DNA of 7,659 nucleotides from Pseudomonadales bacterium (GCA_021736745.1 JAIPFG010000147.1:1-7659); one strand, 5' to 3'; shown: positions 1-5,254, numbered from the stretch's first letter. Made by a program: numbers and translations. The notes: generated from the letters alone by a model not told the origin.

Positions 1-348
1 GCCCTGAACACGTTATTGAAAAACCTCCTCAGCAACGCCAATAAATACACGCCCATTGGCGGGCAGATCAGGATTAGAGTACAAGCCACACGGGAAGGCG
101 CACACTTGAAGGTTGAAGATTCAGGCCCCGGCATCCCCAAGGCATTAGAGGAGCGTATCTTTGAACGTTTTTATCGTGCGGCGCATACCTCGGATGAAAG
201 TATATCCGGTTGTGGTTTAGGCTTGACCATTGTGAAAAATATCGTTGAACTACAGGGGGCAAACATTAAGCTGGAGCGTTCGAGTTTTGACTCCGGCAGC
301 GCTTTTATTATTGACTTCAAGGCCGTGAGACCTAATGCTGCCAACTAA
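1..348 (+). CDS. Sensor histidine kinase, C-terminal ATP-binding part (5' truncated by window)
   Basis: This is the last 115 residues of a two-component sensor kinase; the reading frame is open from base 1, so the start and the sensor, HAMP and dimerisation domains lie outside the window. Seen directly are the ATP-binding boxes of a HATPase_c domain: an N box (NLLSNANKYTP, visible residues 8-18), a G1 box (DSGPGIP, about 40-46), an F box (IFERFYR, 53-59) and a G2 box (GCGLGL, 70-75) followed by TIVKNIVELQG. Such kinases sit in the inner membrane, autophosphorylate a histidine and pass the phosphate to a response regulator, which I would expect just upstream. The gene ends inside the next one (14 bp overlap), so it is probably co-transcribed with the cupredoxin and FTR1 genes. 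That suggests it senses a metal or envelope condition, which is inference. The G2 box has Cys where Thr or Ser is usual, and ELQG replaces the common ELHG. Confidence 0.93.
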   Translation, partial: ALNTLLKNLLSNANKYTPIGGQIRIRVQATREGAHLKVEDSGPGIPKALEERIFERFYRAAHTSDESISGCGLGLTIVKNIVELQGANIKLERSSFDSGSAFIIDFKAVRPNAAN

Positions 349-685
349 CCGACATCTTCAGACCCTTTATTGGTTAAGCTTGGTTCTGATATTGATAAGT
401 AGATACAGTTTTGCCGGGCCGCCGATCATTCAAATTGAAATAAAAGATCATCTCTTTTACCCGGCTATCGTTGAGGTGCCCGCCAATACCAAAGTCAAAC
501 TCTTGATTAAAAACTTGGATGATACGGCAGAGGAATTTGAAAGTTATGAACTCAACCGGGAAAAGGTGATTGCAGGCAATACCAAAGGCGTTGTTTTTAT
601 CGGTCCTTTGCCGGTAGGGGAATACCCTTTTTTTGGAGAGTTTTTCCCTAAAACAGCACAGGGTAAAGTGATTGTTAAGGAATAA
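335..685 (+). CDS. Exported cupredoxin-like domain protein, FTR1 partner (FtrB-like)
   Basis: A 116-residue protein with an N-terminal signal sequence (hydrophobic stretch about residues 11-22, likely cleavage after Ala27 in SFA-G), so the mature part should be periplasmic. The rest matches the small cupredoxin_1-type fold found next to FTR1 permeases: a strand with DHLFYP (38-43), VPANTKVKLLIKN (48-60), the conserved EFES (67-70), IGPLPVGEY (89-97), and the closing GEFFPKTAQGK (101-111). In Ftr-type systems such a cupredoxin is thought to take part in oxidation or handover of ferrous iron before transport. The usual type-1 copper set (His, Cys, His, Met) is not complete: there is no Cys, no Met after the initiator, and only His39 remains in the mature part. 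Its start overlaps the kinase end by 14 bp, pointing to translational coupling, and the permease starts 9 bp after its stop. Family is confident; metal and reaction are not. Confidence 0.85.
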   Translation: MLPTNRHLQTLYWLSLVLILISRYSFAGPPIIQIEIKDHLFYPAIVEVPANTKVKLLIKNLDDTAEEFESYELNREKVIAGNTKGVVFIGPLPVGEYPFFGEFFPKTAQGKVIVKE

Positions 686-694
686 TCGCAGATT

Positions 695-1480
695 ATGTTT
701 CTAAGCTCTATTACATTGATACTGCAGGAAATCCTGGAAGGGGCATTATTGATTAGCGCACTTCTGGCAATCACGCAACGTGTCATGAGTCGACACTGGA
801 TTACTGCGGGAGTGCTAGCTGGTTTTATGGGTTGTTATATTTTTGGAGATAATATTGCGAGGATTTCCGAATGGTTCGATTATGTCGGACAGGAAGTGAG
901 TTACGCCACTATGCAGTTCGGTATCAGCCTGTTGCTGGCGCTTATCGCTTTCCTTTTGCGGCAAACGACCGTGGCTGCCGGGTCAAAAAATCTATTGAGT
1001 ATTAGCTGTTTAGCGGCAGTGGCTTTGTCCGTCACCAGAGAAGGCTCGGAAATTTACGTTTATCTTCAGGGGGTGATGGCCCATCCGGATAAAATCAGTT
1101 CTGCGTTTGCTGGTAGTGCTATCGGAGCGGGAATAGGCATCAGTATCGGGATATTATTATACTACCTGCTCTCAGGTTTAATGACGGAGTGGTTGAAGCG
1201 TATAGGAATTGTGTTGCTGGCGTTAATCGGTGGAAATATGTGCGCGCAAGCTGTTTTGCTATTAACCCAGGCTGATTGGATTAGCCCTACCGGGCAGTTG
1301 TGGGACACCTCTTCACTCCTGTCAGAATACTCTTTGGTTGGTCGTCTGTTGTATGCGCTGATAGGCTATGAAGCGACGCCTTCCACTGCACAAGGGATGG
1401 GTTATTTGGCGGCGGCCTTACTCATTTTGATTTGTGGGTTCGTTTCAGTGAAACAACCTCCCTCTACTGCACCGAATTGA
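695..1480 (+). CDS. FTR1-family iron permease
   Basis: A 261-residue, strongly hydrophobic inner-membrane protein with about seven predicted membrane segments, as in the FTR1/EfeU family of oxidase-dependent iron permeases. The family carries two REGxE-type motifs in membrane helices that handle ferric iron. The second is intact here (R115-E-G-S-E119 in VTREGSEIYVYLQGV). The first reads Q11-E-I-L-E15, keeping both Glu residues but with Gln in place of the leading Arg (a CAG codon). The C-terminal part (LWDTSSLLSEYS, 202-213; ALIGYEATPS, 221-230) resembles the bacterial FTR1 subfamily that travels with a small cupredoxin. The gene follows that cupredoxin by 9 bp and has only a distant AAGGA upstream, so coupled translation is likely. 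No FtrA/P19-like protein or FtrD-like polyferredoxin is visible nearby. Substrate is inferred as iron from the family. Confidence 0.9.
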   Translation: MFLSSITLILQEILEGALLISALLAITQRVMSRHWITAGVLAGFMGCYIFGDNIARISEWFDYVGQEVSYATMQFGISLLLALIAFLLRQTTVAAGSKNLLSISCLAAVALSVTREGSEIYVYLQGVMAHPDKISSAFAGSAIGAGIGISIGILLYYLLSGLMTEWLKRIGIVLLALIGGNMCAQAVLLLTQADWISPTGQLWDTSSLLSEYSLVGRLLYALIGYEATPSTAQGMGYLAAALLILICGFVSVKQPPSTAPN

Positions 1481-1487
1481 AAAGACA

Positions 1488-2381
1488 ATGAACGGTAACA
1501 CATTTAAAATAGATTCAATGGCGATAAGAGATCTTTGCATAATTACTGCGCTAGGCAATACGGCGTTAAAAACCGTCTCAAAATGCTCATTTATAAGCAT
1601 AAACTCCGCTTTTTCGCCGGTTTTTGCCTTGTCTTGCCGTCGCTCGTCACATTATGCAAAGGTCTCGATAAAATATTTTCTTCCCCCACTATGGCTGATT
1701 ATTGGCCTCATTCAGGCCAGCCCTGTGGTCGCTGACGGTGCCGTCATCGATAAAATCTATCACCCCTACGTCGATGCACTTGAGCAGGAAGTGGAGTATC
1801 GGATGTTGTTTCAGGACGATCAACCTGGATTGAGCGATGATTTACAATTACATCGCTTATCCTATGGCCATTCTATTGGCGCTCGCTGGTTTGGTGAAAT
1901 TTACTTGGTAGGTGTCAAATCAGACGATGAAAGCTTTGAAGTCACTGCTTACGAATTAGAGGCTAAATGGCAGCTCACTGAACAGGGCGAGTTTTGGGCC
2001 GACTGGGGTTTGTTGTTTGAGATTGAAGAGGAGACAGACTTAGATATCTGGGAGTTTTCCACGGGGCTTTTGGTTGAAAAAGAGTGGGGGCAATGGAGTA
2101 GTACGGCTAATTTCATTGTTACTCAGGAGTGGGGTAAAGATATTGAGGATGAGCTGGAGACAGCATTAGGTGTTCAGCTGCGTTATCGATATTCACGTCA
2201 GCTGGAGCCGGCAGTGGAGATTTATAAAGGCGAGGACACTTTCGCCTTGGGGCCGGTGCTAATGGGTGATATTAACACCGGCATTCGACGCAACTTACAC
2301 TGGGAAACGGGTTTTATCTTTGCTTTAGACGATAAAAGCCCCAATCAGACCGTCAGGTTGCTGCTGGAATATGAATTCTAG
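1488..2381 (+). CDS. Predicted exported/outer-membrane protein of unknown function; start uncertain
   Basis: I do not recognise a named family. From about residue 83 the protein looks like a small outer-membrane barrel or barrel-like exported protein: alternating polar and aromatic strands (ARWFGEIYLVGV, FEVTAYELEAKWQL, WGQWSSTANFIVTQEW, LGVQLRYRYSR), many Trp, Tyr and acidic residues, and a last strand RLLLEYEF ending in Phe, the usual BAM recognition signal. A good signal peptide lies inside the reading frame (residues 61-82, YFLPPLWLIIGLIQASPVVA-DG), so the ATG at 1488 would leave about 60 residues before it. Better starts in frame are TTG at 1629 or, with an AAAGG five bases upstream, an ATA codon at 1668. 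The long form is listed because it has the first ATG and sits 7 bp after the FTR1 gene. It is probably co-transcribed with the iron genes. The stop overlaps the convergent degQ stop. Confidence 0.7.
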   Translation: MNGNTFKIDSMAIRDLCIITALGNTALKTVSKCSFISINSAFSPVFALSCRRSSHYAKVSIKYFLPPLWLIIGLIQASPVVADGAVIDKIYHPYVDALEQEVEYRMLFQDDQPGLSDDLQLHRLSYGHSIGARWFGEIYLVGVKSDDESFEVTAYELEAKWQLTEQGEFWADWGLLFEIEEETDLDIWEFSTGLLVEKEWGQWSSTANFIVTQEWGKDIEDELETALGVQLRYRYSRQLEPAVEIYKGEDTFALGPVLMGDINTGIRRNLHWETGFIFALDDKSPNQTVRLLLEYEF

Positions 2382-3742
2382 CGGATTACCAGATACAAGG
2401 AGCCACCATGACGGTTAATGTGCAAGAGCACGGACTGGCTATTACGCATCAGCGCCTGTTTAAAGGTTTCCAAATCGCGCACACGAATCCGATTCGCACC
2501 GACGATAATGTCATCCGTGCGTAAACCACTATAGGTTGCCGCTGAGTTGGGTGCCAAGCCTGAGACTAAGACGCCCTCACCATCCGGGTTATTTTCAAAT
2601 TGAGCTCCCTCTAGTAATGGGTGAAGTTTATCGTTCATTGAGTTCAGCTGTTGCGGTTTACCCACTTTCACCGATATCAATTTGGTTTTGCCTTCACGAA
2701 TAAGTGTTAAATTGAGTTTTTCGCCAATGGCTTTCACGCCGATTTGACTACGTAGTTGCCCCGATGAGTTGGTGCTTACCCCATCGACAGCAACAATGAC
2801 ATCGCCGGCCTTTATGCCAGCCTTTTCGGCAGGAGAGTCTTCGTTAACCCCAGTGACTAAAACCCCCTGTTGGCCATTGGCTAAATCAAAGGCTTCGCGT
2901 AATTCCGGTGTAATATCCTGAATGCCGACACCGATTTGGCCGCGTTTGACTTCGCCATGGGTGAGAATCTGTCGCATACTGGCTTTGGCCATATTGATCG
3001 GAATTGCGAATCCAATACCCACATTTCCTCCTGATGGAGCTAGTATGGCGGTATTAATTCCCACTAATTGGCCTCTGAGATTGACCAGAGCACCACCTGA
3101 GTTACCCGGGTTGATGGAAGCGTCTGTCTGGATAAAATTTTCATAGCCTTCAATCCCTAAACCGGTTCGTCCCAAAGCACTGACAATACCCGTCGTAACA
3201 GTTTGTCCCAGGCCAAAGGGATTACCGATGGCGACAACGAAATCACCGACTTCCAGGACATTGGAGTCGGCGAGGGCCACCTCTTTTAGGTTTTCCGCCT
3301 TAATAGCGAGAATGGCAATATCTAACTCCGGGTCCGAGCCTTTCACTTCTGCGGTAAAGGACCTTCCATCAACCAGTGAAACCTGTACTTCATCCGCTCC
3401 TTTGATGACATGATAATTAGTCATAACGATGCCATCTTTCGCATTGACGATAACACCGGAGCCGGCGCTTTGCTGCCGCTTCTGAGGAGTTGGTTGTTGA
3501 AATTGTGGTTGATCAGGAATATTGAAAAAACGCCTGAAAAAAGGGTCGTTCAAGAGTGGATTGTAGGCTTGCTGGTTGGAAAAAGTGGCGATATTGACGA
3601 CGGCAGGATTCACCTCCTTTAACATGGGCGACAGTGATGGCAATTTGGCGCCACTGCTATCAATCAGCGGTAAGGCCGCCTGAGCAAAAGCTATCTGAAA
3701 GATCAGTACGAATGCAAAAAAGAGACGGTATGCCTGCGGCAT
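2378..3742 (-). CDS. degQ: DegQ-type periplasmic serine endoprotease/chaperone (HtrA/Do family)
   Basis: A 454-residue HtrA protein that degrades or refolds damaged envelope proteins. Order of parts: signal peptide (residues 1-20, cleavage near AFA-QA), trypsin-like domain with catalytic His111 (TNYHVIKG), Asp141 (ELDIAIL) and Ser215 (NPGNSGGA), PDZ1 (about 262-360) and PDZ2 (about 375-454). The LA loop (about residues 55-92, Gln-rich with FFRRFF) is short, the length is close to E. coli DegQ (455), and the end LYLVIR resembles the DegQ end, so DegQ fits better than DegP. The start chosen is the ATG at 3742: it has GGAGG six bases upstream and begins directly with a signal peptide. A GTG at 3817 overlapping the Hsp20 stop would add 25 residues before the signal peptide and would span a terminator-like hairpin. 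It lies downstream of two Hsp20 genes, which suggests stress control. Confidence 0.95.
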   Translation of the reverse strand: MPQAYRLFFAFVLIFQIAFAQAALPLIDSSGAKLPSLSPMLKEVNPAVVNIATFSNQQAYNPLLNDPFFRRFFNIPDQPQFQQPTPQKRQQSAGSGVIVNAKDGIVMTNYHVIKGADEVQVSLVDGRSFTAEVKGSDPELDIAILAIKAENLKEVALADSNVLEVGDFVVAIGNPFGLGQTVTTGIVSALGRTGLGIEGYENFIQTDASINPGNSGGALVNLRGQLVGINTAILAPSGGNVGIGFAIPINMAKASMRQILTHGEVKRGQIGVGIQDITPELREAFDLANGQQGVLVTGVNEDSPAEKAGIKAGDVIVAVDGVSTNSSGQLRSQIGVKAIGEKLNLTLIREGKTKLISVKVGKPQQLNSMNDKLHPLLEGAQFENNPDGEGVLVSGLAPNSAATYSGLRTDDIIVGANRIRVRDLETFKQALMRNSQSVLLHINRHGGSLYLVIR

Positions 3743-3748
3743 GAACAA

Positions 3749-3753
3749 CCTCC
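3749..3753 (-). promoter_or_regulatory. Shine-Dalgarno of degQ, decides the start
   Basis: On the minus strand TGGAGG lies six bases before the ATG at 3742. This perfect site, together with the signal peptide starting at that ATG, selects the 454-residue form over the longer GTG-initiated frame. An upstream UUCC (about 3760-3763) could pair with part of the site, but only for four base pairs. Confidence 0.85.
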
Positions 3754-3770
3754 ATTGACGGAATATTGGA

Positions 3771-3805
3771 AATGAAAAGCGGGCGGTGAGTATTATGCCG
3801 CCCGC
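3771..3805 (-). terminator. Rho-independent terminator-like hairpin between Hsp20 and degQ
   Basis: A perfect 8-bp G+C inverted repeat (GCGGGCGG / CCGCCCGC, arms 3798-3805 and 3779-3786) with an 11-nt loop is followed on the minus strand by TTTTCATTTCC. Placed 9 bp after the second Hsp20 stop and before the degQ ribosome site, it should stop or reduce transcription running from the Hsp20 genes into degQ. The T-tract is short (four T, then mixed), so partial read-through is likely. On the plus strand the following bases (CAAATTTATC) are not a T-tract. Confidence 0.7.
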
Positions 3806-3813
3806 CAAATTTA

Positions 3814-4395
3814 TCACTGGTTAATGGTAATTTTTTTAACAGAACGATCCTCTGTTTGACTGCGGGGAATCAGAAGGTTCAGCACGCCATCATTCATCCT
3901 GGCCTGGATTTCTTCGACAATCGCATCATCCGGCAATGCCAGCGTTCTTTGGAAATGGCCATAACGTCGTTCCACACGATAAAAGTGGCGATCTTTGCTT
4001 TCCTGCTCTTCTTGTTTCTGGCCCTGGATCGTCAGTACATCACCTTTAACCTCAATTGACAGGTCCGCTTCCGTCATACCCGGGGCTTCCAGTGAAATCT
4101 GGTAGTTCGCATCATCGCTGGACACATTGAGGTCAGGACGAAAGGTGGTTAGGCCCAGTCCGCCAGAGGGCTCTACGCTGGAAAAAACAGAAGGCAAGCC
4201 AAAACTGCGGAAAGCATGGTCAAACAAACGGTCAATTTGTTGATGCAGCTGCTGTACCGGACTGAAGAGCTCCTGATGAGCCGTTGGCATATCAAGCGCA
4301 TTGGCTGTGCGTTTAATCGGGATTTGTCCCCCCGCCTGAGCATGCGGTTCTTCGTGTTTAAACCAATTCCAAGGATTAAATTTGTGGAAATCCAT
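3814..4395 (-). CDS. Small heat-shock protein, Hsp20/alpha-crystallin family (second copy)
   Basis: A 193-residue ATP-independent holdase that binds unfolding proteins in the cytoplasm and keeps them refoldable for DnaK/ClpB. The alpha-crystallin domain spans about residues 86-178, opening with FRPDLNVSSDDANYQISLEAPG and closing with the hallmark ARMNDGVLNLLIP (165-177); a C-terminal ITI (189-191) is the I-x-I motif used for oligomer docking. The N-terminal arm is long (about 85 residues) with WNWF at 9-12 and an amphipathic LHQQIDRLFDHAFRSF segment (50-65). It is clearly different from the neighbouring IbpA-like protein and resembles the Hsp18/Hsp20 type often paired with proteases. The ATG at 4395 has AGAGGAG eight bases upstream. 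The gene ends with tandem stops (TGATAA). It starts 45 bp after the ibpA-like stop and should share its promoter. Confidence 0.93.
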   Translation of the reverse strand: MDFHKFNPWNWFKHEEPHAQAGGQIPIKRTANALDMPTAHQELFSPVQQLHQQIDRLFDHAFRSFGLPSVFSSVEPSGGLGLTTFRPDLNVSSDDANYQISLEAPGMTEADLSIEVKGDVLTIQGQKQEEQESKDRHFYRVERRYGHFQRTLALPDDAIVEEIQARMNDGVLNLLIPRSQTEDRSVKKITINQ

Positions 4396-4403
4396 ACAGA
4401 TAT

Positions 4404-4420
4404 CTCCTCTAATAGAAAGT
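4404..4420 (-). promoter_or_regulatory. SD hairpin of second Hsp20 gene, candidate RNA thermometer
   Basis: In the mRNA, UUUCU (4418-4414) can pair with AGAGG of the Shine-Dalgarno (4410-4406) across the triloop AUU, giving three Watson-Crick and two U-G pairs. The run of U opposite the purine-rich SD is like a fourU thermometer, which is known from other small heat-shock genes. The stem is short and U-G rich, so it would open on modest warming. Pairing is visible in the sequence; the regulatory role is inferred. Confidence 0.4.
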
Positions 4421-4440
4421 TGCCTATTCCTGTTCAGCCC

Positions 4441-4908
4441 TCATGCCACTTTGGTCCTGGTGGATTTCCGGTCAATTGCCGGGTCTGAGGCATGGATAGC
4501 AATCGATTTTGGTTTCATTTCTTCCGGAATTTCCTTAACCAGATGAATGGTGAGCAGGCCATTATGCAATTCCGCACCAGTGACCTCGACATGATCAGCC
4601 AGGTTAAATTGACACTCGAATGCTCGATTGGAAATACCTTGATAAATATACTGGCGTTCCGTTTTATCCTCGGCTTTTTTGCCCGTCACGGTGAGTACGC
4701 TTTTCTCGACCTGTATTACCAGCTCTGAAAGATCAAAGCCGGCCACCGCCAACCGAATGGCATACTGATTATCGTCATGTATTTCGATATCGTAGGGAGG
4801 ATTGGTCGGGGTGGTATGATCGCTGAGTAGGGCTTTGTCCAGCATGGCACCAATGCGGTCAAAACCGATGCTGCTACGATAAAGTGGGGTTAAATCAATC
4901 GTGTTCAT
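4441..4908 (-). CDS. ibpA: IbpA-like small heat-shock protein (Hsp20)
   Basis: A 155-residue Hsp20 closely following enterobacterial IbpA/IbpB: the N-terminus IDLTPLYRSSIGFDRI (4-19) corresponds to E. coli NFDLSPLYRSAIGFDRL, and PPYDIEIHDDNQYAIRLAVAGF, YIYQGISNRAFECQFNLADHV and GAELHNGLLTIHL (111-123) match in order. The alpha-crystallin domain runs about 36-126 and IAI (136-138) is the I-x-I motif. It binds aggregating proteins in the cytoplasm and works with the DnaK and ClpB systems. The ATG at 4908 is chosen because GGAGG lies seven bases upstream; an in-frame upstream start at 4947 would add 13 residues that overlap the ribosome site and do not look like IbpA. The C-terminus is extended by a basic tail (DRKSTRTKVA). 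First gene after the heat-shock-like promoter and first of the Hsp20-Hsp20-degQ block. Confidence 0.94.
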   Translation of the reverse strand: MNTIDLTPLYRSSIGFDRIGAMLDKALLSDHTTPTNPPYDIEIHDDNQYAIRLAVAGFDLSELVIQVEKSVLTVTGKKAEDKTERQYIYQGISNRAFECQFNLADHVEVTGAELHNGLLTIHLVKEIPEEMKPKSIAIHASDPAIDRKSTRTKVA

Positions 4909-4936
4909 AACACATCCTCCAATGGAAGTAATACGT
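4909..4936 (-). promoter_or_regulatory. SD hairpin of ibpA, candidate RNA thermometer
   Basis: In the leader RNA, CUUCC (4928-4924) can pair fully with GGAGG of the Shine-Dalgarno (4920-4916) across the triloop AUU. After a two-by-two mismatch, four more weak pairs (U-G, A-U, U-G, G-U; 4931-4934 with 4913-4910) continue to just before the start codon. This short, mismatch- and wobble-containing helix that hides the ribosome site is the typical layout of heat-sensing leaders of ibpA genes (ROSE or fourU type), though I do not see a classic UYGCU ROSE motif. Structure read by eye; function inferred. Confidence 0.5.
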
Positions 4937-4955
4937 AATAAAAACAATTAATTAT

Positions 4956-4985
4956 CCAACCATCCCAGTCTCAAGGAGCGGTTGG
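4956..4985 (-). promoter_or_regulatory. Upstream stem-loop in ibpA leader
   Basis: CCAACC (4956-4961) and GGTTGG (4980-4985) form a perfect 6-bp inverted repeat around 18 nt; inside it UCC and GGG of the RNA could pair further. It would be the first hairpin of the leader, just after the predicted transcription start, with the SD hairpin at the end. ROSE-type leaders also carry stable hairpins upstream of the temperature-sensing one. Confidence 0.4.
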
Positions 4986-5000
4986 GTCAGTGGTTATTTA

Positions 5001-5027
5001 TTTATGATCTTCGGAAGAAATTTCAAG
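5001..5027 (-). promoter_or_regulatory. Heat-shock (sigma-32-like) promoter of the ibpA-Hsp20 genes
   Basis: On the minus strand a perfect CTTGAAA (5027-5021) matches the sigma-32 -35 element. Eleven bases further is GATCATAAA (5009-5001), which keeps only the CAT core of the CCCCATNT -10 box. The same segment also gives a housekeeping reading (TTGAAA, 16 bp, TAAATA), so dual recognition is possible. The start would fall near 4995, giving a leader of about 85-90 nt. A small dyad, TCTTC-G-GAAGA (5008-5018), fills the spacer. Confidence 0.55.
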
Positions 5028-5146
5028 ACCCGTTTTTGAAAAATAATCTTTCCATGGGCCTTGTTTTTATGGGCTAAGTTTAAGCAGACAGCGGTTTTGG
5101 ATGTTAGTTAAAAACGTACGAAGAAAGAATCTGTCATTGCTCAGGT

Positions 5147-5179
5147 GAACGCTCTCAGCTGGGTTCTTGAGAGCGCTTC
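5147..5179. terminator. Hairpin downstream of phoU, possible transcript end
   Basis: CGCTCTCA (5150-5157) and TGAGAGCG (5168-5175) form a perfect 8-bp stem with a 10-nt loop; GAA and TTC outside it extend the stem past one bulged base. On the plus side it is followed by CTTCTTGTTCC, and on the minus side only by TTCACC. No plus-strand gene precedes it, so its natural role would be to end or protect the pst-phoU transcript, but without a proper T-tract in that direction. Strand left open. Confidence 0.4.
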
Positions 5180-5233
5180 TTGTTCCTGTTGGTGGCTAGT
5201 GGAATAACCCGTGGTGAGCTGTTTTATGGGTCT

Positions 5234-5254
5234 TCATCAGAGAATCCCTGATGA
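5234..5254 (-). terminator. Stem-loop directly after phoU stop
   Basis: TCATCAG (5234-5240) and CTGATGA (5248-5254) form a perfect 7-bp stem with a 7-nt loop, immediately adjoining the phoU stop codon at 5255. On the minus strand it is followed by AGACCCATAAAA, with no T-tract, so it is more likely an mRNA 3'-end-protecting hairpin or a weak terminator than a standard one. Confidence 0.35.

Larger units (their letters stand above)
5028..5254. other. Intergenic region between phoU and the ibpA promoter
   Basis: Together with the ibpA leader and promoter this makes about 346 bases without a convincing gene. Apart from the two hairpins listed separately (5147-5179 and 5234-5254) I see no coding potential: the only minus-strand ATG here with a short frame gives about ten residues and runs into the promoter -35 box. 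No RNA gene was recognised. Confidence 0.6.

Noticed and set aside
1535..1735. Plus-strand open frame of 66 codons with a signal-like stretch
   Set aside because: It overlaps the start of the exported protein gene in another frame, has no ribosome site, and loses any pattern after the hydrophobic stretch. It is kept only as a hint of a possible frameshift.
3743..3817. GTG start for degQ overlapping the Hsp20 stop (GTGA)
   Set aside because: It looks like a coupled start, but the extra 25 residues precede a complete signal peptide, the stretch contains the terminator-like hairpin, and a perfect GGAGG serves the ATG at 3742.
4216..4488. Plus-strand open frame of 90 codons across the two Hsp20 genes
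   Set aside because: Antisense to two well-supported genes, no ribosome site and no recognisable product.
4909..4947. In-frame upstream start for the ibpA-like gene at 4947
   Set aside because: The added 13 residues include the translated ribosome site, and homology with IbpA begins at the ATG at 4908.
5040..5080. Minus-strand mini-frame (about ten residues) upstream of ibpA
   Set aside because: It ends inside the -35 box of the predicted promoter, so it would not be on the ibpA transcript, and it has no real ribosome site.
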